Shown: positions 45,995-57,789, numbered from the stretch's first letter. The stretch: DNA of 64,000 nt from Cryptomeria japonica (GCF_030272615.1 NW_026729323.1:1-64000), one strand, 5' to 3'. Program-made: numbers and translations. Notes: generated from the letters alone by a model not told the origin.

Positions 45995-46704
45995 GGACTT
46001 CCTCCATGATTCATATAGTTATAGAAGTATATGGCCAGGATGCTTGGTGGTTAGGTGCAATCACTGCGCCAAGTGCTATGTTAACTCATGGTTTTACTAC
46101 TTTAGGTCTTCCAGATAAGATGCAGCAATCTGCAATGTTAGTACCTGCTTTACAATCTCAATGGTTAATGATGCATGTAAGTATGATATTGCTCAATTAT
46201 GCAACTCTTTTATGTGGATCTCTATCATCGATAGATCTTTTGGTCATTATGTCCCAAATAAATCAAAAGATTTTTATTAATGTGAAGAATTAATTTTTAT
46301 TCAATAAAAATGGGAATTCACATGACCAAGAAAAAAAGGAATTGAAGCATACTTTCGGCCTTTCATTTATAAATTATCATAAATGGTTATTTACTAACCA
46401 ATTAGACCAATTGAGTTATCGTGTCATTGGTCTAGGATTTTCTCTTTTAACTATAGGTATACTTTCTGGGGAAGTATGGGCCAACGAAGCATGGGGATCT
46501 TATTGGAGCCGGGATCCAAAAGAGACTTGGGCGCTAATAACTTGGATTATATTTGTAATTTATCTACATACTAGAATAAACAGGGGTTGGAAAGGGGAAA
46601 AACCAGCAATTGTTGCTTCTCTAGGATTTATTCTAGTTTGGACCTGTTACTTAGGGATTGATTTATTAGGAATAGGGTTACACAGCTATGGCTGGTTGAT
46701 TTAG
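45995..46704 (+). pseudogene. ccsA: ccsA fragment (cytochrome c biogenesis protein)
   Basis: The middle and C-terminal part of plastid CcsA in one frame. It contains [28 protein letters not shown] (a conserved haem-handling His region), [17 protein letters not shown], the tryptophan-rich motif, then [11 protein letters not shown] and the end GIGLHSYG. CcsA passes haem to c-type cytochromes across the thylakoid membrane. The N-terminal part is missing. A TAA at 46291 breaks the frame and Trp in the W-rich motif is replaced by Arg (SYWSRDPKE). Confidence 0.93.
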
Positions 46705-46825
46705 TAGAAATTAAAAAAGACTACATCTTTTTATTTATGTACTCAAATTATGAGTAGATAGTTTATTTAATTTGACTTAGGAGGATACAATTGTTCTTAT
46801 GGAACGGTGGAGAGCAATCGACATT

Positions 46826-47139
46826 ACTGCGAGCAAATAAAACACCTTTCAGTAATATTAATACAGTCACATGGACAGTAAATGCATGAATATGGTGTAC
46901 TAAAAAATCCATAGTTCCTAATGGAATAGGTAACAAAGCCACTTTCGCACCTACTTCTACCAAATCACCACCTCCCTAGGTTAAGCTGGTGCTTGCTATT
47001 GCATCAAGAGCTGTCAAATTGGGTGCTAAAGCATGAGTGTTTTATACCCATTGAGCAAAGATAGGTTGTAATTATATAGCAGTATCTAAAAACATATCTT
47101 TAAGATGTCCTAAAGCACTCATAGTATCATTATGAATAT
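46826..47139 (-). pseudogene. psaA: psaA fragment, downstream half
   Basis: Minus-strand translation gives HNDTMSALGHLKDMF, then [28 protein letters not shown] and [20 protein letters not shown] with the conserved chlorophyll-binding His residues of photosystem I subunit A. It ends after GVLFARS. Three stops replace Gln, Gln and Trp codons of the family, all by C-to-T or G-to-A. It continues the piece at 55211-55750; element C was inserted between them. Confidence 0.93.
47135..47139. repeat. Target-site duplication of element C (left)
   Basis: AATAT before the left-hand LTR; AGTAT follows the other LTR at 55211-55215. One base differs. Removing the element and one copy gives continuous psaA sequence. 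Confidence 0.85.
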
Positions 47140-48447
47140 TGTAAAGCAGAAAATCGAACCCTAGGTGTTCCCCCCACTCCAAGGAGAGAGAAAGGAGGTC
47201 ACTAGGATTGACGGTTTTCACTTAGGAGAGACTTCACATTCAAAAGAGGGGTTGAAACTCACAAGATCCAATCCCACACAATGCAAGATTGAATTCTAAA
47301 TGAGTTTCAAGGGTTGAGACATCAAGGATACCCTCTTTTGTAAAGAATGTAGATAGAAGGATTGAACTAGGAGTGTATGTAACAGTAAGAAAGATTCGCT
47401 TGTAGACAGAGATAGGGAAATGGGATGAAGCTATGGACTTGAAATTAGTAATAAAATGTCGAGATGATACTGTACTACAAGTTTGAATGAAAGTTGATAG
47501 GACGATGGCGCCTGGAGTGCACATGGTCCTCCGAAAAATCTGCGAAACGAAGGGGGATCTGTTCGTCTCTGCACAAGGATTCCAGATCTTCAATTACTGT
47601 CGTGTACCTACAACCTACACATAGAAAAGAGAGGACGATTGGGGGGTTAGGGATTAGGGGTTTGCCTTCAGGTCAAACCCCAATTTTTGGAATTAACCAA
47701 GAAATGAGAATGCTATAAATGTAAATGTTTGTAATGTAATCAAGTATTGATACCTTGTTGTAAGAATGTTTGTATTCTTACATGCAAAGGTGTAATGATG
47801 CTGTATGTTGTATGTTATAGGTGATCTCCTCTTCAATGGTTGAATCCTTGTCTTGAATGCAACACCTAGCCATGAATGGAGACTTAGAATGCTCAATTGC
47901 TTGAAGGGATGCTTGAATGCTTGAATGTTTGAATGTTTGAATATCTCTTCCGCCTCTTGCACACATATGTTTTCCTGTCCTCATACATATGTTTTTTTCT
48001 CTCCTTTCCGGGAGGGGAAATGTAGTTTATATACTTGTCAATTAGGGTTAGGAGACTGATTTTTCTGACCTTGGGCCGACCTAGGAACATAATTTTCCAA
48101 ATTGCAAACTTGAAGACCCGATGCCCAACAAGAGACTGGGCCCAAAATAGGGCCAGGAAGCAGGGCGCTGGGCGCCATGGTCCTGAGGGACCAGTGTGCT
48201 AGGTGCCATGGTCCAGAAGGACCAGGGCGCTAGGTGCCATGGTTCATAAGGACCAGAGCATTGGGCGCCATGGTCCCACCTCCCGGGACAACAGGGTGCA
48301 AGGAGGATCAGGCCAAGGTGCAGAAAGATGCAGTTTTTGATGTCATAAATAGATTTCGGGGTCTCCATTCAGGTTCAACATTGTGCCGCCATCGTGAAGA
48401 CCCAAATGTAGTCGAAATTGCAAGTGTCACAATTTTACAACGCTACA
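47140..48447 (-). repeat. 3' LTR of element C
   Basis: 1308 bp, near identical to the 5' LTR over long stretches. It is longer because of extra copies of a 31-bp unit at about 48166-48280 and a short duplication near 47967-47990. Confidence 0.93.
48166..48283. repeat. 31-bp tandem repeat inside the 3' LTR of element C
   Basis: Units containing GCGCxxGGxGCCATGGTCC and AGGACCAG, about 3.7 copies, GC-rich unlike the surroundings. The 5' LTR has a single partial copy near 55017-55043. Confidence 0.85.
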
Positions 48448-49691
48448 TTTAGCCCCCACTTTAGCAGGAGTATAAGCGTAAGCCCATACTTCTGGTAAAG
48501 TACAAGGAAACAACATTGAAAGACTTTCAACACGTCAAGGAGGCAAGATACACCAAGCCCCCAGTGGACTAAGGATCTTACGACTTCGATTGACAAAGTA
48601 AAAGGGAAGATCACGAGGGAGAACCATGACTGTCAGTAGTAAGGTTCCCTCACTGTGAGTCATGCAAGTAAAATACCAAAAAGTTTCAAGGCAAAAGTAA
48701 GTTCGCCAAGAAATTTTCAAGTATCTTGAAGAGATATGAAGGGAGTGTATGCCCCCTACGTTAAAGCGATCGCACATGCCTCATCGGGGGTGATTTCTTT
48801 AAGGTAGTGATACACATAAGAAATGAGAAGGGAAAGGAGCATGTTATCACAAAGATTTAGCCCCCAAGTGTGAGATAAACCCAAGGATAATAGACAAAAA
48901 ACACAAAGCACAAGGTGACTTCACTTTCCTTGGGGTCAGTATGCTATATGATAATTCATGTATATCATATGTATGTATGCATAATTGTTCTTCATTCCCC
49001 AATCAAGGAAGGTCACCTAGAAGAAGGGAATACATGTGTCTTTTGAGTCAACATGAGAGAGACCAAAAGAGATCTCAATGCTTGGCATCATCCTCAAGTA
49101 GACAACACTAAGGACAACAAATAGAAGAATGGGAATAACACATAGAAGAAGTAACAAAAGAGATCAAGAGAGGAGGAGAGAATCTGCTATGCTAATGAGC
49201 TAGTCTAACACGTCATCCACCCCCCGATCTTGCTGATCAATATTTCAGGAAGGCAGGAAACACGCTAGAGGAGGAACATCCAACACAGCAGATGGAGATA
49301 TCACAAGATCCAAACAAGGGCTATGTTCATGTTCCAAGCTGCGTTGTTCTTGTCTAGGAGCTAGGATAAGTGCTTTAGAAAATTCGTTAGATAAATGGTT
49401 ATTAATATCAACATATTCATATTCACTATTAGAAGAAAGAGGAGTAACATTTTCATCATGAATAACATTTTCATCTATATCATCATCAAGATTTATAAAA
49501 ATAGGATCTTTAACTTGCACAGGATCAAAACCATCATGCATCTTATGTTTAGGGGATTTTGGCTCAATTTTCGGCTGAGGAGAAAATGGAATAATACTAG
49601 CTGAAGGTGTTTTTGGGGATTACAAAGTTTGGGAAACAGCTGCACGAGCTCTAAGACGATGCTTTCATTGGTGTTTGCACCCAGAACGATT
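48448..49691 (-). other. 3' internal region of element C
   Basis: 1.2 kb between the Gag-protease stop and the 3' LTR. Short minus-strand frames (49245-49541, 49493-49753) show no pol motif. A purine tract adjoins the LTR at 48448-48462 (read on the minus strand). Confidence 0.6.
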
Positions 49692-52559
49692 TCATCTAGT
49701 CTTAGTAGGAAGTTGAGAAGATTGAGGAGGAGGAATGTTCTCATCCTTATCACTTGGGTGTTTAGGTTGTGGTCTCTTAGGTTGAAAAATAGGAGAAGAG
49801 GAAGGTCTCTTCTCTCTATAAGAGGAAGGAGGAGGAACTACTCCATATAAAGGAGGAATATTTGGTTTAGGAAGGAGACCAAGTCCATCATGACAAGGAG
49901 GTATAGGTCTACCTTTAGAAAGTTTATTAGTCATAGACATAGTCACATCCATAGGGATGGGTTGGGAAACTTCTTGAGGAAAGACATTAGTTTTATCTTT
50001 CAAAGGAAGAACTTCCTTCTCAAGAATGATAGGAATATCAAGTTTGGGTGTTCTAGGTTCACTTAGAGATAGGATCATATCTTTTTTCCACTTTTGATAA
50101 GATTTGAAAAGATGATCACTTCGTGGTGGAAGAGATTGAAATTGTTTAGGCCAAAAATAATCAATAGGAACGCTAGAAGTTCTTTCAGCTGGTTTAAAGA
50201 GACTATGATTGACAGTAACAACTTCACCATTATGAGGAAATTTCAAACACTTGTGAATAGGAGAAGCAATAGCTTTCATGGAAGATAGCCAAGGATAGCC
50301 TAGCTTCACACAAAATTGTTCGGATGATGGAATAATAGCAAAGCTCACATCAAGGGATTTGTTATGGACCTCAATAGGTAATGTAATAGAACCAATTGCA
50401 GGAGAAGAAAATGCATCAAATAATTTCACAACCACATTTGTTCTATCATAGATCACTTGATTCAATTGCAAAGTAAAAAGAAATTCTTCAGTAATGACAT
50501 CAACCATACAAGAGGGATCAATAAGCACTCCACGGCAAGGTGTATTCTTGACTTTTGCAACTATATATAAAGGACCATCAGGTGCCCTAATAGTTTCACT
50601 GGAATCAAATGTGATGGAAGGTTCTTTAGGGATTTTCTGCTGCTCCACAAAGTTAATCACATTTGGAGTCATAGACACAAGACCATCAGGTGAGAAAGAG
50701 GAATCATTAGTCCCAATCACATTAGAGGTATGAGAAGGTAATGGATCAGTAAAAATCTTAAGATTTTGGTTAGGAAGAGCTACAGATGTGTTGCCTTTAT
50801 CATTCACACCTGAAACAAAGATAGTATTATTATCAATCAAATCTTGAATTTTACCCTTTAAAGCAAAACATTTTTCAGTATCATGCCCAGGTTGACGATG
50901 AAATTGACAAAAAGATTTGTTATCAAAATAGGGTGAATTAATCTTTGCAGGATCTATTTGCTTTATAGGAGGGAGGGTAAGCACATTTCATTCCAATAAC
51001 TTATTCATAATACTATGCAATGATTCATTCAAAGGAGTAAACTCTCTTTCTTTCTTGAAAAACTTAGAAATAGGAGGCACACCTGATGCTGCATTCACAT
51101 TGTTGTTGGTGATGTTTTCATTGAACTTAATGAACTCTCTATTCGGTTTAAACTTCCCAAATGGTTTTTGACTACTATCACCCTTATCACTCGGAGCCAT
51201 AGGATTTGATTGTTCCATTTGACTCATAGTCAGTTGATAATTGTAAAGAGTTGCACACAACTATTGGAAAGAAGTAAACTCAGAAAACAAAAGTTTTTCT
51301 CTAATATCTTTTTGTAAATTAGAAATAAAAATTCTTTGAATATCATTGTCAGGTACTAGAAAAGAAATTTGAGCACACAAATGCTTATATCTACCAATGA
51401 AATCAGTCACTTTTTCTTTAACACCTTGTTTACAATGCATTAAATCAATCAAAGTAACTTTAGGACTTATATTGTTTTGAAATTGTTGAATAAAAGCATT
51501 TGCAAGTTGTTGGAAAGAAGTAATAGAATAGGAAGGCAACGAGCAATACCATTGTGGAACCTTATCTCTTAATTTTCTAGTAAACAGTTTTGCAAGCAAC
51601 CTTTGGTCATGAGCAAAATTGGTACATATTGTTTGAAAGGTCTTAACATGTGTTAGAGGATCACCTTTACCATTATAAAGCTCCAACTGTGGGACTTCAA
51701 CATGCTTAGGGGGGATAGCTCGAACAATGTTAAGAGAAAGTGGGCTCGCAACATCAAATGTGGGCACACTAAACTTAGATTGATTCATAGAGGCAATTTG
51801 TTGCTGTAAAGAAGAGATAGTTTGTGCAAGATTGTTAATGGTCGCTTCAGTCGAAGAGTTCATATTAGACATGTTAGATTGTGATGAAGGTATTATGTTA
51901 TTGAAAGAAGGTATTGATTGAGAGTAAGGTGGCGGGACACTATGATAGTTAGTCATAGGAGATGATTGGAAAAAAGGAGCACTACAAGGAGGAATGGAAT
52001 GGTTAAATGAATTGCCCCCTTGCGTCATGTTCATTTGTGGAGATGTAATAGGGACACTCATTGAAGGAATGAATGAAGAAGTCAGATTGAATGAAGGAAG
52101 AGGGTTGATTGAAGAAGAAGGGTTGCCCCCATGACTGGTGATCATAGGTGGAATGTTTTGTATTGAAGTAGTCATTATGTTTGATTTAAAAATAGGTATA
52201 CTAGCAATAGAAGTTGTCAAAGGGGTAGAATGATTGACTTGAGTAGGAGGTTGTGTATAACCTAAAGTTTCGGCACAACTCTTCATAGGCATCACATTCA
52301 AATCCACGATGTGTACAATACTATGCAAAATATCAATTCCATTCTTATCACTTTGAACCATACATTTTAGACCCTTAATTAATGAAAGAGCTTGACTATC
52401 AGGGTATTCTTGAGACATCCATTGCTGAAAATCATCAAATTGGTTATCCAATTTTGAAAGTTGTTCTACAGAAACCTCATGGAGAGCTTCTTCATCATTA
52501 AGAGGATTAGAGGAATTACCCATGTCCTTGTTAAAAATGCCATTCAAATTAGGTTCCAT
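49692..52559 (-). pseudogene. gag-pro: Gag-protease polyprotein of element C
   Basis: One minus-strand frame of about 956 codons. Residues 1-280 are Ser/Pro/Asn-rich spacer. A retrotransposon Gag domain follows at about 285-432 (HVEVPQLELYNGKGDPLTHV, RKLRDKVPQWYCSLP). After a TAG (51263-51261) and then a TGA (50990-50988) the frame continues into a knuckle variant CX2HX4HX4C (CQFHRQPGHDTEKC) and a retropepsin-like domain (GVLIDPSCMVDVI, later LGYPWLSSM). The catalytic DSG/DTG reads DPS, so proteolysis is doubtful. A Pro-rich tail ends at 49692. There is no frameshift across 2.9 kb. Gag would form the particle while enzymes come from other elements. Confidence 0.9.
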
Positions 52560-54017
52560 CTCCTCGGTAATTAAACCTTGGAAAGACTTAATTCTAAGGC
52601 TTCATCTAATGGGAATAGTGTAAGTAGGGCTTATTGTTGTAAAACTCATGCACTAGAGAGAGAGAGAAGATTTTGAATTTTGAAAATAAAGTTGGAAAAC
52701 TTGAATAATGAGATAATGATAATCCAATTTGAATTTTGTGAAAGAAGAGGGAAACAGAACTTCCAAGAAAGGTAGGCACAATTGAAAATTAGGGCCAAGG
52801 GGGTAGCACTTAATTTTAATTGTTATCTTGAAAATTGAGATCTTGAATTTTGAATTTATTTTCGAATTTAGAGGTAGAAAATTTCAATAAAATCAGCCAA
52901 TCTCCTAGATTTAAGCTGTTAAATGCAATCATGACAATCTCCTAAAGTTTCAAAAAAAATGTCGGGGACCGTGGCGAACGGAGTGCACACGGTCCTCGCA
53001 ACTTTTTTTGAAATTTTTCAGGGATGAAAGTTATGATGATTTTAAAACTAATCTAAAAAAATTGAGTGATTTTACAATCTGTACATAGGCCAAATTAAAG
53101 TTGCAATCTCAAAATTGAACCCTGCCAAGATTGTTGAAAAATGCAAAATTTGAATTTTGAAAAAAAAGGGAGGGAAACTGAAATTTTGAATTTTATGATT
53201 TTAGAGGGAATACTAAAAGCAATGCAAGATTTGAAATTTAAAAGTTGACTCAATTTCATGCAAAATTCAATTTTGAAAGTGGAAATCAAGGTTGTTGCAA
53301 TTAAACACTTAATTTCAAAAGTCACAAACTGCAAGAATTTGAATAAAGCATTGAAATTTCGAATGAATGCCAACACACTTTTCAGATTTAGGACAGTAAG
53401 AAATACAATTTTAACACAAAATTTCAATTTCAACAATTTTTGAATGATTATAAGCCTTAATCCAAGCAATCAGTAGACCAACTTTGACTTTAATTTTGAA
53501 AGTGTTAGAATTGATGAAATCAGCCAAGATTCTGGATTCTAGCAGAACAATACAGTAAGATCTAGCTCCCAAAATTTCAGAAAAAATGTCAGGGAGGATG
53601 GCGCTCGGGGTGCACACGGTCCTCGCAACTTTTTTCAAAATTTTCAGGGATGAGAGATATTATGATTTTGTTGCGGAATCCAAAGTTATAGCAGATTTGG
53701 AGGTGTTTTGATCAGTGAAATCATTGGTCAAAGGTTGAATCAAGAGGGTTTTAAAAATTAGGGTTTTGACACTTAACCACTTAATTTTACAAATATGATT
53801 TGACAATTTGCAATAGAAGGGTAGATCTGAAACAAGCATTCACAATTAAACATTTCACAAGCTCAATTACTAAAAGGAAAATTTAGGGTTTTTATGCAAT
53901 TAACCTCTAAATTTTGCAAAAGATCAAACATGGAAATGTAATTAAGGAAGCAAAATTTTTTTTCAGATCTAACCATGAATAATCAGAATTAGGATGTTCA
54001 CATTGGGTTCACCAAAA
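52560..54017 (-). other. 5' untranslated leader of element C
   Basis: 1.46 kb between the 5' LTR and the Gag start. It contains two diverged copies of a block around TGCACACGGTCCTCGCAAC (near 52985 and 53612), and a related phrase occurs in both LTRs (near 47515 and 54392). The candidate primer binding site adjoins the 5' LTR at 54001-54014. Confidence 0.65.
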
Positions 54018-55210
54018 TGTAAAGTGGAAAATCGAATCCTAGGTGTTCCCCCCACTCCAAGGAGAGAGAAAGGAGGTCACTAGGATTGACGGTTTTCACT
54101 TAGGAGAGACTTCACATTCAAAAGAGGGGTTGAAACTCACAAGATCCAATCCCACACAATGCAAGATTGAATTCTAAATGAGTTTCAAGGGTTGAGACAT
54201 CAAGGATACCCTCTTTTGTAAAGAATGTAGATAGAAGGATTGAACTAGGAATGTATGTAACAGTAAGAAAGATTCTCTTGTAGATGGAGATAGGGACATG
54301 GGATGAAGCTACGGACCTGAAATTAGTAGTAAAATGTCGAGATGATGCTGTCCTACAAGTTTGAGCGAAATTTGATGGGATGATGGTGCCCAGAGTGCAC
54401 ACGGTTCTCCGAAAAATCCACGAAATGAAGGGGGATCTATTCGTCTCTACACAAGGATTCCAGATCTTCAATTACAGCTACGTACCTACAACCTACACAC
54501 AGAAAAGAGAGGATGATTGGGGGGTTAGGGATTAGGGGTTTGCCTTTAGGTCAAACCTCGATTTTTGGAATTAACCAAGAAATGAGAATGCTGTAAATGT
54601 AAATGTTTGTAATGTAATCAAGTACTGATACCTTGTTGTAAGAATGTTTGTATTCTTACATGCGAAGGTGTAATGATGTTGTATGTTGTATGTTGTAGGT
54701 GATCTCCTCTTCAATGGTTGAATCCTTGTCTTGAATGTAACACCTAGCCTTGAATGGAGACTTAGAATGCTCAATTGCTTGAAGGGATGCTTGAATGCTT
54801 GAATGTTTGAATGTTTGAATATCGCTTCCGCCTCTTGCACACATATGTTTTTTTCTCTCCTTTTTGGGAGGGGAAATGTAGTTTATATACTTGTCAATTA
54901 GGGTTAGGAGACTGATTTTTTTGACCTTAGGCTGACCTAGGAATATTATTTTCCAAATTGCAAACTTGAAGACCTGATGCCCAACAAGAGACCGGGCCCA
55001 AAATAGGGCCAGGGACCAGGGTGCTGGGTGCCATGGTCCCACCTCCCGGGATAGTATGGTGCAAGGAGGATCAGGCGAAGGTGCAGAAAGATGCAGTTTT
55101 TGATGTTTTAAACAGGTTTTGGGGTCTCCATTCAGGTTCAACGTTGCGTCGCCATTGTGAAGACCCAAATGCAGTCGAAATTGCAAGTGTCACAATTTTA
55201 CGACGCTACA
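54018..55210 (-). repeat. 5' LTR of element C
   Basis: 1193 bp, starts (minus strand) TGTAGCGTCG and ends CTTTACA. Matches the 3' LTR closely; lacks the extra 31-bp repeat copies. Confidence 0.93.
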
Positions 55211-55750
55211 AGTATATAGACCAAAACTATGGAAACCTAAGAAAATACATGCCCAGTTGAGGTGTGATACGATTGCATCATGATGTCTCAGAACACGATC
55301 TGAAAGATTATTGTATTGAGTAGTCAGATCATAGTCTCTTACCATAAAAATAGTTGCATGTGCAGCAGCGCCAACTATGAGAAATCCACCAATCCACATA
55401 TGGTGCATGAACAGAGATAGTTGGGTACCATAGTTGGTAGCTAGATATGGATAGGGAGGCATAGAATACATATGGTGAGCTACGACAATAGTTAAGGACC
55501 CTAACATAGCTATGTTAAGAGCTAATTGAGCATGCCATGAAGTAGTTAAGATCCTGTAAAGACCTTTATGTCCTTCCCCTGTAAATGGACCTTTATGAGA
55601 TTCCAAAATATCCTTGAGGTTATGACGAATAACCCAATTGGTTCAATACATATGACCAGTGATTAGAAAAAGAACTGCAATAGCCAAATGATGGTGTGCA
55701 ATATCGGTCAGCCACAGACCCCCTGTTACTGGGTTGACTCCTCCGCTCTA
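55211..55750 (-). pseudogene. psaA: psaA fragment, upstream half
   Basis: Minus-strand translation gives [20 protein letters not shown], then [56 protein letters not shown] and [17 protein letters not shown]. This is the core of photosystem I subunit A with its chlorophyll-ligating His residues. CGA in HMYRTN has become TGA. The N-terminal third of the protein is absent beyond 55750. It ends exactly at the LTR of element C. Confidence 0.95.
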
Positions 55751-56081
55751 ATTTTTTCTCTTGTATCTATGCAAAGAGGTTCATCTTTTTCGATGAGACC
55801 TTCATCATTTAGTATCGCTTTACTATTTAATCCTATACTTTGATCTATAGGGGTTCATAGATTCAAAAGATTCAAAATTCAAAATTCTCTACGACATCTT
55901 GGAAGGAGAATATCTTTGAAAATAAAAGAACTTGAAATTTTTTTATTGACATCCTCAATAGTTTTTCTTTTTCTTCTTCGTGAAGAGGGTTGCAATATAT
56001 CCAAATTTGATAGATCAAATCTATGAAGAGAAATAAATTTCTATAAAATTATTATTCAAGGAGATTTTACACATATTCTCC
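55751..56081. other. Probable plastid intergenic sequence
   Basis: No coding match. Directly precedes the ndhI start, so may be its upstream plastid flank. Confidence 0.4.
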
Positions 56082-56204
56082 ATGGTAACTGGGTTTATGA
56101 ATTATAGTGAACAAGCAATACAGGCTGCGAGATACATCGGTCAAGGTTTTATGGTTACCTTATATCACATGAATCATTTACCTATTGAAATGGGGTTGAA
56201 ACTC
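56082..56204 (+). pseudogene. ndhI: ndhI N-terminal fragment
   Basis: ATG 56082 begins [20 protein letters not shown], then [15 protein letters not shown], the start of plastid NdhI, an iron-sulfur subunit of the chloroplast NADH dehydrogenase-like complex. The piece stops after about 38 codons, before the ferredoxin-like cluster motifs, where the first copy of the fold-back repeat begins. An intact ndhI in the source plastome would exclude pines and gnetophytes. Confidence 0.88.
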
Positions 56205-56276
56205 CCCCTATTCCACATCCCCATATTTATACAATTTTTGTTGATATTTTTAGTATAACTACTAGGGATGTGGAAA
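56205..56276. repeat. Fold-back repeat, copy 1 (degenerate)
   Basis: Same sequence as 56751-56820 with the same loop, but the right arm is diverged (AGGGATGTGGAAATTG). It begins right where ndhI similarity ends. Confidence 0.85.
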
Positions 56277-56648
56277 TTGTTTTTTCCCAGATGCCCTTAT
56301 TTTTCCCTTTTTTTGACTTTCATTTTCCTCTCTCGCAAACCCAGAAGAAAAAAAATGATGTTAGATTCATTTCCTTTTCTTCTTGGATAAAGAAAATAAA
56401 TTAGATTAAATCTCTTTAGAATTCAAGGGGGGGAAGTTAGAATAATAAAAAAATATTTAGATCCAAAAGTTCCTCAAATAGTAAACTACTGAAAACTTAC
56501 AATTAAAGATTTTATTATGAGAATGAATTAAGTAATAAGATCTTTAATCATTCTTTGAAAACTTCTATTCCTTTCTCTTTCTTCTCTTTCTTCTCTTTTT
56601 TCCAAATTGAAAAGAAAAGAAGTAGATACAATATCCAAAGTAAGATAT
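56277..56648. other. Probable plastid upstream flank of rpl33
   Basis: AT-rich with pyrimidine runs (56565-56600); no coding frame. Directly precedes the rpl33 start. Confidence 0.4.
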
Positions 56649-56744
56649 ATGGCCAAGGGTGGAAATGTAAGAGTAGCAATTACTTTAGAATGTACTAGTT
56701 GTACTCAAGATAGTGTTAATAAAAAAACATCGGGTATTTCAAGA
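56649..56744 (+). pseudogene. rpl33: rpl33 N-terminal fragment
   Basis: ATG 56649 begins [20 protein letters not shown] and ends KTSGISR, matching the N-terminal half of plastid ribosomal protein L33 including the first Cys pair. It is cut off at 56744, where the fold-back repeat starts. The C-terminal half with the second Cys pair is missing. Confidence 0.88.
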
Positions 56745-56745
56745 T

Positions 56746-56834
56746 AAAATGCCCCTATTCCACATCCCCATATTTATACAATTTTTGTTGATATTTTTAG
56801 TATAACTACTGGGGATGTGGAATAGGGGCATTTT
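56746..56834. repeat. Fold-back repeat, copy 2 (perfect 24-bp arms)
   Basis: Arms 56746-56769 and 56811-56834 are perfect reverse complements (core CCCCTATTCCACATCCCC) around a 41-base AT-rich loop. The loop is shared with copy 1. Confidence 0.92.
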
Positions 56835-56877
56835 TTAGAAAATCTAAATATTAGAATAAAATGAAAAAGAATTAACC

Positions 56878-57789
56878 GAATTTGCCTGATGTAGAGGCGA
56901 TTAAGAAAGCTGCATAGGTGAATATATAGCCTACAGAAAAGTGAGCTAATCCAACTAATCATGCTTGAACAATGGAAAGAGCTACTAGCTTATCCCTCCA
57001 TCGAACTAAATTAGCCAAAGGTGTGCGTTCATGAGCCCATGCAAGAGTTTCAATCAGTTCTTGCAAATAGCCATACCAAGAAATAAGAAACATAAATCCA
57101 ATAGCCCAAACAAGATGCCCAAATAAGAACATCCATGCCCATACAGATAAACTATTCATACCAAAAGGATTGTATCCACTAATTAGTTGTGAATAATTTA
57201 ACCAAAGATAATCTCTTAACCATCCTATTAAATAAGTGGAAGACTCATTAAATTGAGTTACATTTCCCTGCCATAAGGTAATATGCTTCCAATGCCAATA
57301 GAAAGTAACCCATCCAAAGGTATTCAACATCCAGAAAACTGCTAAATAAAAATCATCCCAGGCCGAAATATCACAAGTACCGCCCCGTCCCGGACTATCA
57401 CAAGGAAAACTATAACCAAAATCTTTCTTATCAGGCATTAGCTTAGAACCGCGCGCATCTAAAGCACCTTTTACTAAAATCAATGTAGTTGTATGCAAAC
57501 CTAGAGCAATAGCATGATGAACCAAAAAGTCTTTGGGACAAATTGTTAAGAACAGTGAATTTTTATTATCGTTAATAGCACTCAACCAACCGAGTAACCA
57601 TAAGCTTTTGCCAGCATTGAATGCTAGATCATTTGCTGAAGATAAGAGTACATCAAAACCATATAAGCTCTTACCATGAGCAGATTGTTTCCATTGAGCA
57701 AATATGGGTTCAATCAAGATTTTCTTTTTTGGAGTACCAAAAGCGAGCATAACATCGTTATGAACATAAAGTCCCAAGGTATGAAAACA
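56878..57789 (-). pseudogene. psaB: psaB C-terminal fragment
   Basis: Minus-strand translation gives [59 protein letters not shown] (iron-sulfur FX loop with its two Cys), [13 protein letters not shown], then ALSIVQA. After a TGA replacing CGA it continues to LVGLAHFSVGYIFTYAAFLI and the terminal SGKFG. PsaB pairs with PsaA in the photosystem I core. At its upstream end it is joined in frame to rps3. Confidence 0.94.

Larger units (their letters stand above)
47140..55210 (-). mobile_element. Non-autonomous Gag-protease LTR retrotransposon (element C)
   Basis: An 8.1-kb element on the minus strand inside plastid-derived psaA. LTRs are 54018-55210 (5') and 47140-48447 (3'), with TG...CA ends on both. 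A candidate primer site (TGGTGAACCCAATG) lies just inside the 5' LTR and a purine tract (AAAGTGGGGGCTAAA) just inside the 3' LTR. The internal region codes for Gag and a protease-like domain only. No reverse transcriptase or integrase is seen. Elements with LTRs and Gag but no pol are known in plants as TR-GAG; this one also keeps a protease-like region. Confidence 0.92.

Noticed and set aside
47693-48368. Minus-strand ORFs repeated at 54571-55186
   Set aside because: They lie in the LTRs of element C; repetition reflects the LTR pair and the frames are not conserved in length.
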